64,000 nucleotides of DNA, from contig NZ_NKTY01000006.1 in the NCBI RefSeq assembly GCF_003207825.1, forward strand, positions 1 to 64,000, written 5' to 3'. The DNA comes from Komagataeibacter saccharivorans (lineage in GTDB: Bacteria; Pseudomonadota; Alphaproteobacteria; Acetobacterales; Acetobacteraceae). The position numbers and the translations under genes are program-made. Under the pieces are notes generated by a model. The model was not told the DNA's origin. It saw only the letters and a program-made list of their open reading frames with translations, and did no database searches. Shown one piece after another: positions 17,245 to 27,014 of this stretch; the stretch's first letter is position 1; the number at the start of each line of letters is the position of its first letter.

Positions 17245-19008
17245 TTACAGCGTAATACCCGTTTCAAAATCCAGAACCAGTGGATTTTTATACCGGTTAT
17301 TGCCACCTGTGCTCCAGATATACTGGGCACCCGGCCTGATCAGGAGCCATGGCGTGGGACGCCATCCATAGTTCAGTTCAATCGCGGGTTCGCCGGATGG
17401 CTTGTACACATCGGTTACGCCAGTACCCTGTAGTTCCCGCACCCAGTTTGTCAGTTTCGGATTGACCCAGAGCATCTTCATGCCAAAGCTGACCGTGTCA
17501 TTGGGACGGTTCCAGAACGTTCCCTTACGCGTTATGCCCGCGTCCACAAAATAGGGTGCAACGGATGTCCTTGGATCGCCCCATGTGAAGGAGGCAAAAA
17601 ACGATGTCCCCCGTTTGGCATCTTTTCTGTCACGTTCCAGCATCCGGTCAAACTGGAACCATCCGCCAAAACGGCCACGGACGTTGGCGACAGGGGCCGC
17701 AGCAAGATACTGGGATGCAATCCCGAAGGTTCCCAGATGGGAATACACATCCTTGACTTCCGACGTGTCCCAGTAACCACCAACCTTGACGTTGGTCTGA
17801 AGCGGGCCGGAATAATCGTCCTTGCCGCCCCGGTGCCATACCAACTGGAACGGCAGGAAGGTTCCTGTCGCGCCATGCAGGTTCATTTTCCAGCCATTAT
17901 GGGTATTGGCGATTGTCGGATCGACCGAATAGACGCCGAACTGAATGGAATAATGATTGTTGCCCGCCGGGTAAAACTTGACCCATGCACCGGGATGGGC
18001 GGTGGGATAGTAGCTGTAGCCGGAGTTGAAAGCGATTGACTGGGGCATACCGCAGATTGCGTTGCTCTGGAACTGACAGTAGTTGTTCATGCCCCAGTAG
18101 ATCGACCAGGTTTCAAAATCCGTTTCAGCATTGATTTCACCCACATTTGTGGCCACGTAGCGGTTCCATGGCATTTCCCATGCCAGCAGTGTCAGCCGCA
18201 CGGTCGGTGAACCATAGATTTCCTGTGGGCTGTCCAGGGCCGGAAGCGTTGCCCCAAGGCCCTTGCCCGCGCGGGATGTGACCGTGAAATGGAACAGGCC
18301 GAGCTGGTATCCCGTCAGTTTCTTGAGGTTGAAATCGACATTGATCCCGACTTCATGGGCATACCGTACGTCCTTGGACTTGCCGCCCGTGGGGTTGCCG
18401 GCACTATCCTGAAAATAGTGTCCGGTAATGGTTATGCCCTTGTCATTCAGATGTGTGCGCCAGCCGGCCCAGTTACCGGTCATCGTGTCCTGTGTCAGCC
18501 AGTCATGGAAACTGGTAGGGAAAAAACTGTGTTCCGTCGTATCGGAAGGAAGGGTGACAATCGGTGTCGTGTCGTGGGGCACGACGGTGCGTACGGGGGC
18601 GGGCTGGATGGTTTTTGTCGGGTTGGGGGCGTAATTTTTACGGCGAGCATCCACCGAAACCGTTGCACTCGTTCCTGTTTCGGAAATATTGACCGGCGTG
18701 ACCTGCGCATGGGCATTGTGGGAGCACCCGATAAACATTGATATGCCGGAGCAGATCAGTCCCGTTATTCCGACACACCGACCTGTAACAAAAATTCTGT
18801 TCAGGACAGTTTTTGCAAGGACGGGGTTGTCAGTATTGGCCCATTTCTCCGTTCTTGGACAGGCAGCCTTATGGCTGGATCGCAGTTGTTCCGGGGGAAG
18901 GCACGTTCCCTGTATAAACTTTCGAAAAGGGGGACTGTCCCCGACAGTTTTAGGGAAACGGAATTTCCATTCGTTTTCCGGGTATATCTGGCGCATCTGG
19001 TATGCCAT
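17245..19008 (-). CDS. OprB-family carbohydrate porin with unusual N-terminal leader
   Basis: A 587-residue outer-membrane porin of the OprB (carbohydrate-selective) family. The typical start of the mature barrel part is FHDWLTQDTMTGNWAGWRTH. Family segments GYQLGLFHFT, GVYSVDPTIANT and the end WRPTPWLLIRPGAQYIW follow. OprB proteins are usually near 450 residues. Here a signal-like hydrophobic segment (IFVTGRCVGITGLICSG, then a cut site at NAHA) lies only at residues about 70-101 of the chosen start (ATG 19008, GGAG 8 bases upstream). No closer ATG, GTG or TTG exists. Either the leader is real or the start is atypical. Confidence 0.85.
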   Translation of the reverse strand: MAYQMRQIYPENEWKFRFPKTVGDSPPFRKFIQGTCLPPEQLRSSHKAACPRTEKWANTDNPVLAKTVLNRIFVTGRCVGITGLICSGISMFIGCSHNAHAQVTPVNISETGTSATVSVDARRKNYAPNPTKTIQPAPVRTVVPHDTTPIVTLPSDTTEHSFFPTSFHDWLTQDTMTGNWAGWRTHLNDKGITITGHYFQDSAGNPTGGKSKDVRYAHEVGINVDFNLKKLTGYQLGLFHFTVTSRAGKGLGATLPALDSPQEIYGSPTVRLTLLAWEMPWNRYVATNVGEINAETDFETWSIYWGMNNYCQFQSNAICGMPQSIAFNSGYSYYPTAHPGAWVKFYPAGNNHYSIQFGVYSVDPTIANTHNGWKMNLHGATGTFLPFQLVWHRGGKDDYSGPLQTNVKVGGYWDTSEVKDVYSHLGTFGIASQYLAAAPVANVRGRFGGWFQFDRMLERDRKDAKRGTSFFASFTWGDPRTSVAPYFVDAGITRKGTFWNRPNDTVSFGMKMLWVNPKLTNWVRELQGTGVTDVYKPSGEPAIELNYGWRPTPWLLIRPGAQYIWSTGGNNRYKNPLVLDFETGITL

Positions 19009-19288
19009 TTTTATCTCCACCATTATTGTTTTTCTGTGGGATAGGGATTTAGGCGAGACGGGAGATGCCGAAAGTTGCAAGGGCGGCGCATACAGTAATG
19101 CAGATGGCCTGCCCCGGAATTCAGTTACGGAAATTTTGTTATTTAATTAAGGGGTGGAACCTTTTTCAGTTCCATCTATATTTAAAATGAAAACGGTTTT
19201 ATTTTTAGCGGCGTCGACCGTATTTTATTTTGTCGATGCCTGCTGCGTAAGTAATAACGGAAGTAGTTTCTAAAGTGGTATAAGACCG

Positions 19289-20884
19289 TCAGGCATTGCC
19301 ACGGATAAGATCCGCAGCGCGCTCCGCAATCATAACTGTCGGCGCATTTGTGTTGGACCCGATAAGGGAAGGCATGACCGAACTGTCACAGATACGGATG
19401 CCATCCAGACCATGAATGCGTAACTCCGGGTCAACAACGGACATGGTATCCCGTCCCATCTTGCACGTGCAGGTCGGGTGATACGATGTCCGCCCGTGCT
19501 GTCGTGCATAAGCCTGAAACGTCTCTGGCGTTTCAGTGTTTGCATCGAAGAAATTTATTTTCTGGATATATTTACTTAGTGAATGCTGCCTGAATATATC
19601 AAGGCTGATCTTCACGCCTTCACATGAAATACGCAGGTCATCGGGATCGGCAAGGAAATTCGGGTCAACAACAGGCGCATCGGCAGGGTCGGATGATTGC
19701 AGTTTCACCGTGCCGCGTGATTTCGGGCGCAGCGTATAACTGTTCAGCGTAATGCCGGATGTGCCTTTGGATACGGAACTGACACCGGCCTCTGCCCCGG
19801 CGCCGGCAAGGAAATGGAATTGCAGGTCGGGGCAGGGAGCATTCCGGTCCGCATACCAGAAGGCACCAGCTTCAACCACGTTGGATGTTACCGGTCCGGA
19901 ATTGAACATGGCATATTGTAGTCCTGCCCAGAACATCCAGTGCATTTGGTTGTATTTGTTGAAACTGTCGTGCCTTTTCAGTTCAGCGACAATATCAATG
20001 CCGAAATGATCCTGCAGATTCTGTCCCACCCCCGGCAGATCACGCACCACGCGGATATTGTGCTGCCGTAGATGTTCCCCCGGACCAATGCCGGACAGCA
20101 TCAGCAGTTTGGGCGTGCCAATCGCGCCGGATGTGACGATGACTTCCTGATCCGCCTGCACAATATGCCTGTCACCCCGCACCGCGTATTCCACGCCCGT
20201 CGCGCGGGAACCACTGAACACGATACGCAGGACCTGCGCGCCGGTAACGACATGCAGGTTGCTGCGCTTCAGGGCCGGGCGCAGATAACCCTGCGCGGTT
20301 GAACAGCGGCGGTTGTTGCGGATCGTCATCTGGTAGATACCGGCCCCTTCCTGTACGGGGCCGTTGAAATCGGGGTTGTAGGGTATTCCCATCTCCTGAC
20401 AGCTCTGCACGAAAGCGCGGCTGACCGGGCTGGGTGTGGACAGGTTGGATACGCCAAGCGGGCCATCCGTACCGTGCCACGGACCGGCAAGCATCGTATT
20501 GCCTTCGGAACGCAGCAGGTATTTCTGGATATCCCGGAACCCCCAGCCTTCGGCACCTTCCTCGACCCAGCGGTCGTAATCGGAAGGGTGGCCACGGGTA
20601 TAGACCTCGGCATTGATTGAAGACCCACCGCCCAGCACCTTGGCCTGAACATAGGGTATCTGGCGGTTGTTGGCGTGTTTCTGCGGTGTGGTCATCAGCC
20701 CCCATGTCAGCGGGCCGGTCGTCATTTTGGCAAAGCCGATCGGCATGTGGATGAGGGGATTGGTATCACGCTTCCCTGCTTCCAGAAGACATACACGCGC
20801 ACTGGGATTTTCCGACAGGTGTGCCGCCAGAACACATCCGGCCGAACCGCCACCAATAATGATGTAATCAAAACCCTGGTTCAT
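19289..20884 (-). CDS. GMC-family FAD-dependent oxidoreductase (choline dehydrogenase-like)
   Basis: A 531-residue glucose-methanol-choline oxidoreductase. The FAD motif DYIIIGGGSAGCVLA is at the N-terminus, the GMC signature KVLGGGSSINAEVYTRG near residue 80, and the active-site His and Asn are in SYHPTCTCKMG and GSNTNAPTVMIAE. It oxidises a primary or secondary alcohol and passes electrons to a quinone or other acceptor. The start overlaps the stop of the upstream aldehyde dehydrogenase by ATGA, so the two are translated together: an alcohol to aldehyde to acid pair. Confidence 0.92.
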   Translation of the reverse strand: MNQGFDYIIIGGGSAGCVLAAHLSENPSARVCLLEAGKRDTNPLIHMPIGFAKMTTGPLTWGLMTTPQKHANNRQIPYVQAKVLGGGSSINAEVYTRGHPSDYDRWVEEGAEGWGFRDIQKYLLRSEGNTMLAGPWHGTDGPLGVSNLSTPSPVSRAFVQSCQEMGIPYNPDFNGPVQEGAGIYQMTIRNNRRCSTAQGYLRPALKRSNLHVVTGAQVLRIVFSGSRATGVEYAVRGDRHIVQADQEVIVTSGAIGTPKLLMLSGIGPGEHLRQHNIRVVRDLPGVGQNLQDHFGIDIVAELKRHDSFNKYNQMHWMFWAGLQYAMFNSGPVTSNVVEAGAFWYADRNAPCPDLQFHFLAGAGAEAGVSSVSKGTSGITLNSYTLRPKSRGTVKLQSSDPADAPVVDPNFLADPDDLRISCEGVKISLDIFRQHSLSKYIQKINFFDANTETPETFQAYARQHGRTSYHPTCTCKMGRDTMSVVDPELRIHGLDGIRICDSSVMPSLIGSNTNAPTVMIAERAADLIRGNA

Positions 20885-22380
20885 GATGCAATCCAGTGCG
20901 AACGGTCGCCAATTTCGATATGGACGGATTTGGCCTGTGTGTATTCCTCCACACCCAGAAGACCCGTTTCCCGGCCCCATCCTGACTGTTTGAAACCACC
21001 CGTCGGTGTTTCAGGGCCACCGGCCATGATGGTGTTGACCCAGAAACGCCCGGCCCGTACGCGCCGCGTTACACTCAGCGCCTGATCGATGTTCTTGGAC
21101 CACACCGATGCGGCCAGTCCGTAGACCGTGTCATTCGCGATCGCTATGGCTTCTTCCAGCGTATCGAAATGGAAGGAAGACAGGACAGGCCCGAATATTT
21201 CTTCGCGCGCAATGGTCATGGAAGGGGTCACGCCCGAAAACAGCGTAGGTTCGATATAACGCCCATGCCCGCATTGCAGCGCCTCGCCGCCAACCAGTAC
21301 CCTGGCGCCTTCGGATTTGCCCGCAGCGATGTATTTCAGGATGGTTTCGTTCTGGCCTGCCGTGGTGATGGCGCCCACCTGTGTTTGCGGGTCGAACGGG
21401 TCGCCAACACGGATCTTCTTCATCTTTTCGGCCAGAATTCGTTCAAACCTGTCAGCGACCGAGCGTTCCACGATCAGACGGCTGGAGGAAACGCAGCACT
21501 GCCCTGTATTGAAGCTTATGCCGAATGCCGCACCATCCGCCGCATCTTCCAGATTGGCATCGGCGAACACGATGATGGGGTTTTTCCCACCCAGTTCAAG
21601 CCCGAGCTTCTTGAGGTTGCTGTCGGCTGAAGCATGCACGCATGAACGCCCCACGGCGGTCGAGCCGGTGAAGGATAGCATGTCCACGTCGGGATGTTCC
21701 GTCAGCGTCTGACCAATACTGCGCCCCGTACCGGTCACGACATTATAGACACCTGCGGGAATGCCCGCATCGGCAAGAATATCCGCAAGGATCAGTGTCG
21801 TCGCACTCGTAACCTCGGCAGGTTTGACCACCAGTGTGCAGCCGGATGCCAGAATAAACGGCACGCGTTCACACAGGATCAGGAAAGGGAAGTTCCACGG
21901 CGTGATGAGGCCAACGACGCCTACGGGTTCGCGCAGCACCATGCCAAACAGGCCATCGCCCAGATTGTTGAAGCTTTCGCCATGCAGAAGCCGCGCGGCA
22001 CCGGCTGCGGTCTCGAAACAGGCGATGCAGTGATCAATTTCGCCACGGGCCTGACTGATGGGCTTGCCGTTTTCCAGCACTTCCCATGTGGCGATTTCCT
22101 CGCGACGCTGGCGGATGCCTTCTGCCGCGCGCAAAAGTACTGCTGCGCGCGCACCACCGGGCAGGCCCGCCCAGCGGCGGTCTTCAAATGCCTGCCGGGC
22201 GGCTGCGACGGCGTCGTTCACATCATCAGGTGTGCAGCGGGACGTACGCGTTACCGGCACATCATGACTGGGGGAATTGCGTTCAAACAGTTCCCGGCCC
22301 CTGCGCCATTCGCCATTGATAAAGAAACCGAATTCGCGCGGGGTTTCCGGTAACGCCACCCCGTGTGTCATCTCGTGCAT
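20881..22380 (-). CDS. NAD(P)-dependent aldehyde dehydrogenase
   Basis: A 499-residue aldehyde dehydrogenase. It has the TPWNFPF cofactor segment, KPAEVT, FTGSTAVGR, the general base Glu in LELGGKNP, and the catalytic Cys in FNTGQCCVSSSR. EEIFGPVL and the C-terminal KQSGWGRE are normal. It resembles betaine- and semialdehyde-type dehydrogenases. It is the first gene of the leftward pair with the GMC enzyme and reads away from the acyl-CoA dehydrogenase operon over a 696-base region. Confidence 0.92.
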   Translation of the reverse strand: MHEMTHGVALPETPREFGFFINGEWRRGRELFERNSPSHDVPVTRTSRCTPDDVNDAVAAARQAFEDRRWAGLPGGARAAVLLRAAEGIRQRREEIATWEVLENGKPISQARGEIDHCIACFETAAGAARLLHGESFNNLGDGLFGMVLREPVGVVGLITPWNFPFLILCERVPFILASGCTLVVKPAEVTSATTLILADILADAGIPAGVYNVVTGTGRSIGQTLTEHPDVDMLSFTGSTAVGRSCVHASADSNLKKLGLELGGKNPIIVFADANLEDAADGAAFGISFNTGQCCVSSSRLIVERSVADRFERILAEKMKKIRVGDPFDPQTQVGAITTAGQNETILKYIAAGKSEGARVLVGGEALQCGHGRYIEPTLFSGVTPSMTIAREEIFGPVLSSFHFDTLEEAIAIANDTVYGLAASVWSKNIDQALSVTRRVRAGRFWVNTIMAGGPETPTGGFKQSGWGRETGLLGVEEYTQAKSVHIEIGDRSHWIAS

Positions 22381-23076
22381 TGACTGCCTCTCCGTGATTC
22401 TGACCCGCCGTTCGTCGTCATGGCGGATGGGTAACCGACCGTCTGAAAAGGACGTGCCTTTCAGCGGTTCGACGGATACCGAAACCTAAGGAACGAAATA
22501 AAAATACAGTCGTTTCATGAAATAAATCATGTAACAGTATGGGTAACGCGCTACTGTTTCAGGTTCAGGCGGAAATTACGCTGTGACGTTAATACGTCCG
22601 GTCCCGATTTGCGGGACAGCCCCCTGAACAGTTCTGGACTTGCGCGGAACAGCAGGCAGGTTATGGAAATTACCCATTGGTCGATGTCCTGTATTTTTAA
22701 TTTATGCCTGTCTGATTTTTTTACGACGGCACTTATTTTTGGAATGACATCACCCAGACGCACCATCTGGTTACGTATGTGATAGAGCGTCGTGCCCGCA
22801 CGGTTAACTCATATTTCTGTGATATATGCAGGGGCAAAGAAAAACAGGGGGCGTATCCGCCAGCATCCATGCAGCAGACCGTTTCGAGATCGGGATACGA
22901 AGCTGCGGAAATCATGCGGTTTTGCAAAAGTCCTGTACTGTAAATACACGCGTCCGTGACCATAATTCCTGAAAAATAAAAGAACATTGAAAATATCCGT
23001 CTTTCTTTGTCCTTGCTCTTCTCAAGTGAAAAATGTATGTAACCAGTTAGTTCATATAAGAGCAGGAATTGCCGGA
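22381..23076. other. 696-base divergent region without a supported gene
   Basis: The region lies between the aldehyde dehydrogenase and acyl-CoA dehydrogenase genes and must contain both promoters. It is AT-richer than its surroundings. On the minus strand, codons from about 22800 down to 22551 encode a segment (IDQWVISITCLLFRASPELF) that faintly resembles the C-terminal ligand domain of a TetR regulator. It has no matching N-terminal DNA-binding part, so at most it is a gene remnant. No RNA structure was seen. Confidence 0.35.
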
Positions 23077-24219
23077 ATGTATCTGAACGAGACTCAGGAA
23101 CAGGTGCGCGACACGGCCCGGGCCTTTGCGGATGAGGTCATCCGCCCCGCAGCCGAGACGCTGGACCGTGAAGAATGCTTCCCTTCTGAAATCTATGAAG
23201 AAATGGCGAAGATTGGACTGTTCGGAATCGGCGTTCCGGAAGAACTGGGCGGCCCCGGATTCGATACGCTGACCTATGCCGTGGTGATGGAGGAACTGTC
23301 GCGTGGTTACGCCAGTGTCGCGGATCAGTGCGGACTGGTTGAACTTATTTCCACATTGCTGGTCCGCCACGGAACGGAAGTGCAGCAGGCCATGCTGCCT
23401 GAAGTCATCGGCATGCAGCGTAAGGTGGCGTACTGCATTACCGAAGCGGAAGCGGGCACCGATGTCTCCGGTATCCGCACAACGGCACAAAAGGACGGGG
23501 ACGGCTGGGTCCTGAACGGGGGCAAGCTGTGGATTCATAATGCCCCGGTAGCCGATACCGGTTTTGTGCTGGCGCGGACGGACAAGGAAGCCGGAAATCG
23601 CGGCATGTCGATCTTCATTGTCGATCTGCATGACCGGGGGGTCGAGCGGGGACCGAAGGAGCACAAGATGGGGCAGCGGGCCAGTCAGGTCGGCGGCCTC
23701 AATTTTACCGATGTGCGCCTTGGCCCCGATGCCCTGCTGGGTCAGGCCGGGCGTGGTTTCCACATGATGATGAGCGTGCTGGACAAGGGACGGGTGGGCA
23801 TAGCCGCGCTGGCGGTCGGTATCGCGCAGGCGGGGCTGGAAGCCGCCGTGGATTATGCGGGCACGCGCAAACAGTTCGGCAGGCAGATATCCGAATTTCA
23901 GGGCGTGCAGTGGCTGCTGGCGGATATGGCGAAAGATATTGAAGCCGCGCGTCTGCTGGTGCATTCGGCGGCGGTCAAGATCGATCGGGGGCTTGATGCC
24001 ACGCGTGCCTGCTCCATGGCCAAGTGTTTCGCGGGTGACATGGCGGTGGCGCGGACGGCCGATGCCGTGCAGGTATTTGGTGGTTCGGGCTACATTCGTG
24101 GCTTCGAGGTGGAACGCCTTTATCGTGATGCCAAGATCACGCAGATCTATGAAGGCACCAACCAGATCCAGCGTATGATCATTGCGCGTGAACTGCTGAA
24201 AAAAGGTGCCCGCGCATGA
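23077..24219 (+). CDS. Acyl-CoA dehydrogenase
   Basis: A 380-residue flavin acyl-CoA dehydrogenase of full length, start MYLNETQEQVRDTARAFADE. FAD-binding motifs (YCITEAEAGTDVSG; LWIHNAPVADTGFVLARTD) and the C-terminal IYEGTNQIQRMIIARELL with the catalytic Glu in the short-chain position are present. It oxidises an acyl-CoA at the 2,3-position and passes electrons to ETF, whose genes are four genes downstream. It starts the operon that ends with etfA. An upstream in-frame extension to 22987 lacks similarity and a ribosome site. Confidence 0.93.
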   Translation: MYLNETQEQVRDTARAFADEVIRPAAETLDREECFPSEIYEEMAKIGLFGIGVPEELGGPGFDTLTYAVVMEELSRGYASVADQCGLVELISTLLVRHGTEVQQAMLPEVIGMQRKVAYCITEAEAGTDVSGIRTTAQKDGDGWVLNGGKLWIHNAPVADTGFVLARTDKEAGNRGMSIFIVDLHDRGVERGPKEHKMGQRASQVGGLNFTDVRLGPDALLGQAGRGFHMMMSVLDKGRVGIAALAVGIAQAGLEAAVDYAGTRKQFGRQISEFQGVQWLLADMAKDIEAARLLVHSAAVKIDRGLDATRACSMAKCFAGDMAVARTADAVQVFGGSGYIRGFEVERLYRDAKITQIYEGTNQIQRMIIARELLKKGARA

Positions 24220-24983
24220 GACAGGTGGCGCTCGTAACCGGGTCCACGCGCGGGATCGGCCTTGCCGCGGCACAGGCGCTGGCGCAGGCCGGTTTTGCGG
24301 TGGCCATCAATGGCCCGGTGGAAGATGAGGAACTGCACGCGGCGATAGGGCATATGCAGGCGCTGGGCGCGCCGGTGATGGCGGCGGCATTTGACGTAAG
24401 TGATGTCAGCGTACACGCAGCCAGTCTTGCATTGATAGAAGACCGGCTTGGACCACTGACCACGCTGGTCAACAATGCCGGTGTCGGCGTGCTGCAACGG
24501 GGTGATCTGCTTGATGTGACCGAAGCAAGCTGGGACCGTTGCGTGGGGGTCAATGCCCGCGCACTGTTCTTTCTGTCGCAGGCTTTTGCGCGTCGCCTGC
24601 TGGCACGCCAACGCGATGCGGACCTGTTCCATTCCATTGTCAATGTCACATCGTCCAATGCCATGGCCGTTGCGGTGCAGCGATCGGAATACTGTGCATC
24701 AAAGGCTGCTGCGGCCATGGTGTCCAAGGCGCTGGCGGTCCGGCTGGGTCCTGAAAACATTGCCGTCTATGACGTGCAGCCCGGCCTGATCGCGACCGAT
24801 ATGACCGCCCCGGTGATCGAGATGTATCGCCAGCGTGCGCGCGACGGCCTGACACTGTTTCCGCGCGTGGGTACGCCCGATGATATGGGTGCCATTATCG
24901 CGACCCTGGCCAGTGGCAGGCTTCCCTACACGACCGGGCAGGTCATTTCGGCGGATGCCGGAATGCTTGTGCCCCGTTTTTGA
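24216..24983 (+). CDS. SDR-family oxidoreductase, 3-ketoacyl-reductase-like
   Basis: A 255-residue short-chain dehydrogenase with TGSTRGIG, LVNNAGVG, a catalytic Ser in VTSSN and YCASK. C-terminal TGQVISADAG is typical of the FabG group. It overlaps the acyl-CoA dehydrogenase stop by ATGA. In this operon it may oxidise or reduce a hydroxyacyl or sugar-acid carbonyl; the sequence does not decide between these. Confidence 0.9.
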   Translation: MRQVALVTGSTRGIGLAAAQALAQAGFAVAINGPVEDEELHAAIGHMQALGAPVMAAAFDVSDVSVHAASLALIEDRLGPLTTLVNNAGVGVLQRGDLLDVTEASWDRCVGVNARALFFLSQAFARRLLARQRDADLFHSIVNVTSSNAMAVAVQRSEYCASKAAAAMVSKALAVRLGPENIAVYDVQPGLIATDMTAPVIEMYRQRARDGLTLFPRVGTPDDMGAIIATLASGRLPYTTGQVISADAGMLVPRF

Positions 24984-24991
24984 GAACAGCC

Positions 24992-26140
24992 ATGAAAATC
25001 GCACTCCCTGACGAGACCGGCCGGAAGGAGGATTACTTCCTGACCGGCAAACCGCTTCCCCATACTGTCCTGCCCCCCGATCCGGTACGCGTTGTCTATT
25101 CGGCAGCGCATGTGGTGGCTGATCCCTTTGCCGCCACTGACCCGTCAGGGCAGGCCGCGATAGACTGGGACAGGACGCTTGCTTTCCGCCACTACCTCGC
25201 CGGAATGGGGCTAGGCATTGCGGAGGCGATGGATACCGCGCAGCGCGGCATGGGACTGGACTGGTCGCGTTCCCTCGAACTGATCCGCCGCACAAAGGCC
25301 GATCTGCCCGATGCGCTGGTGGGCAATGGCTGCGGTACCGACCAGCTTGATCCGCGCGATGTCACGTCCATCGATCAGGTGGAAGATGCCTATCTTGAAC
25401 AGGCCGAAGCCATTCAGACGGTCGGCGGGCGTATCATCCTTATGGCCAGCCGTGCCCTCGTGCAGGTTGCGAAAACGCCGCAGGACTATCAGCGGGTTTA
25501 TCGCACCGTGCTGGCTGCATGCGATCAGCCCGTCATCCTGCACTGGCTGGGTGAAATGTTTGACCCTGCGCTGAAGGGATACTGGGGCGCTGATGACTTC
25601 ACTACCGCGCTGGAAACGGTGCTGGCCATTATTGAGGAAAACAGGCCCCGCATAGACGGGATCAAGATATCCCTTCTGGACAAGGAAAAGGAAATCCTCC
25701 TGCGTCGCCGCCTGCCTGCGGGCGTGCGGATGTATACCGGCGATGACTTCAACTACCCCGAACTCATACAGGGGGATGCGCAGGGGTTCAGTCATGCCCT
25801 TCTGGGTATCTTTGACCCGCTGGCCGTTGCCGCCGCCCATGCCGTAAACAGGCTGGGGGAAGGGGACATCACGGCGTTTCGTGCGATACTTGATCCCACC
25901 GTGCCGCTGGCCCGGATGATATTTCGGGCACCCACCCAGTATTACAAGACAGGCGTGGTTTTTCTTGCGTGGCTGAATGGCTTTCAGGAACATTTCATTA
26001 TGCTCAACGGCGCGCAGGCCATGCGACCGCTGCCATATTTTTCCGGAATATTCCGGCTGGCGGATGGCTGCGGTCTGCTGCGTGAACCGGAACTGGCCAT
26101 AAGCCGCATGAAAACCCTTCTGGCGCTTTACGGGGCATGA
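24992..26140 (+). CDS. DUF993 family protein (dihydrodipicolinate-synthase-like)
   Basis: A 382-residue protein of the DUF993 group, distantly related to the dihydrodipicolinate synthase TIM barrels. Barrel-like segments are VGNGCGTDQL, LHWLGEMFDPALKGYWG and GIKISLLDKEKE; the Lys in IKISLLDK is in a plausible Schiff-base position (inference). The start is ATG at 24992. The family is often found with sugar ABC importers and sugar isomerases in alpha-proteobacteria, and an aldolase or lyase role on a keto-sugar acid is the usual guess. Function is unproven. Confidence 0.82.
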   Translation: MKIALPDETGRKEDYFLTGKPLPHTVLPPDPVRVVYSAAHVVADPFAATDPSGQAAIDWDRTLAFRHYLAGMGLGIAEAMDTAQRGMGLDWSRSLELIRRTKADLPDALVGNGCGTDQLDPRDVTSIDQVEDAYLEQAEAIQTVGGRIILMASRALVQVAKTPQDYQRVYRTVLAACDQPVILHWLGEMFDPALKGYWGADDFTTALETVLAIIEENRPRIDGIKISLLDKEKEILLRRRLPAGVRMYTGDDFNYPELIQGDAQGFSHALLGIFDPLAVAAAHAVNRLGEGDITAFRAILDPTVPLARMIFRAPTQYYKTGVVFLAWLNGFQEHFIMLNGAQAMRPLPYFSGIFRLADGCGLLREPELAISRMKTLLALYGA

Positions 26141-26141
26141 C

Positions 26142-26999
26142 ATGCGTGATTTCCAGCGCGATCACTCAGCCCTTGCCCTGAATACCGCAACACTGGGCCA
26201 TAATGTCGCGGGGGGCGGGGCAGGCTGGTCGCCCGAACGAACTGTGGATGCCTGTGCCGCACGCGGCATCGGCGGCATCGTATTCTGGCGCAGGGAAATT
26301 GAGGGGCGGGCCGCAGCGGTGGGAGCCTACGCACGGGCTGCGGGCATCCGCGTGGTGGGGCTGTGCCGGGCACCGTTTCTGGTCGGTCCCCTTGCTTCAC
26401 AACAGCCGGAGGAGGTAGCCGACGATTTTCGCAGGGCGATAGACCAGACCGCCGAACTGGGGGCCGATGTGCTGACCATCGTGACCGGCGGCGTGCAGGT
26501 GGGCACGAAAGGCGTAACCCGCAGCCTGGAAACCGTGACACGTTACGTGGCCGCCGCCGCTTCATACGCCGCCGGGGCTAATGTCCGGCTGGCGCTGGAG
26601 CCGCTGCATCCTGTCTATGGTGGCGACCGGTCCTGTCTTGTCACGACACGCGATGCGCTGGACATATGTGATCTTATCAATGCTGATAATGTGGGCGTTG
26701 CGATCGATATCTATCATGTCTGGTGGGATACCGACCTTGCGCGCCAGCTTGCGCGGGCGGGAGAACGTGTCTTCGGGTTTCATCTGTGTGACTGGCTGCC
26801 CCATACGACGGATGTTCTGCTGGATCGTGGCATGATGGGCGATGGTGTCGCCGATATAAGGGCGATCCGCGCCAGCGTTGAGGGGGCCGGGTATGACGGT
26901 CCGTGTGAAGTGGAAATCTTTTCGGCAAACAACTGGTGGAAGCGCGATCCGGCGGAGGTTCTCGACATAATGGTCGAACGCTTCCGCACGGTGTGCTGA
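26142..26999 (+). CDS. Sugar phosphate isomerase/epimerase-like TIM-barrel protein
   Basis: A 285-residue AP-endonuclease-2-type TIM barrel of the IolE/IolI/hydroxypyruvate-isomerase superfamily. Metal-site residues are visible in LALEPLHP (Glu), VAIDIYHVWWD (Asp, His), FGFHLCDW (His, Asp) and CEVEIFS (Glu). Such enzymes isomerise or epimerise sugars and keto acids. It starts 2 bases after the DUF993 stop and is clearly in the same operon, so the two probably act in sequence. Confidence 0.87.
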   Translation: MRDFQRDHSALALNTATLGHNVAGGGAGWSPERTVDACAARGIGGIVFWRREIEGRAAAVGAYARAAGIRVVGLCRAPFLVGPLASQQPEEVADDFRRAIDQTAELGADVLTIVTGGVQVGTKGVTRSLETVTRYVAAAASYAAGANVRLALEPLHPVYGGDRSCLVTTRDALDICDLINADNVGVAIDIYHVWWDTDLARQLARAGERVFGFHLCDWLPHTTDVLLDRGMMGDGVADIRAIRASVEGAGYDGPCEVEIFSANNWWKRDPAEVLDIMVERFRTVC

Positions 27000-27014
27000 A
27001 CTTCAGAGGGAACC

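Noticed and set aside
23047-24273. Minus-strand frame opposite the acyl-CoA dehydrogenase
   Set aside because: Antisense shadow of a gene with full family motifs.
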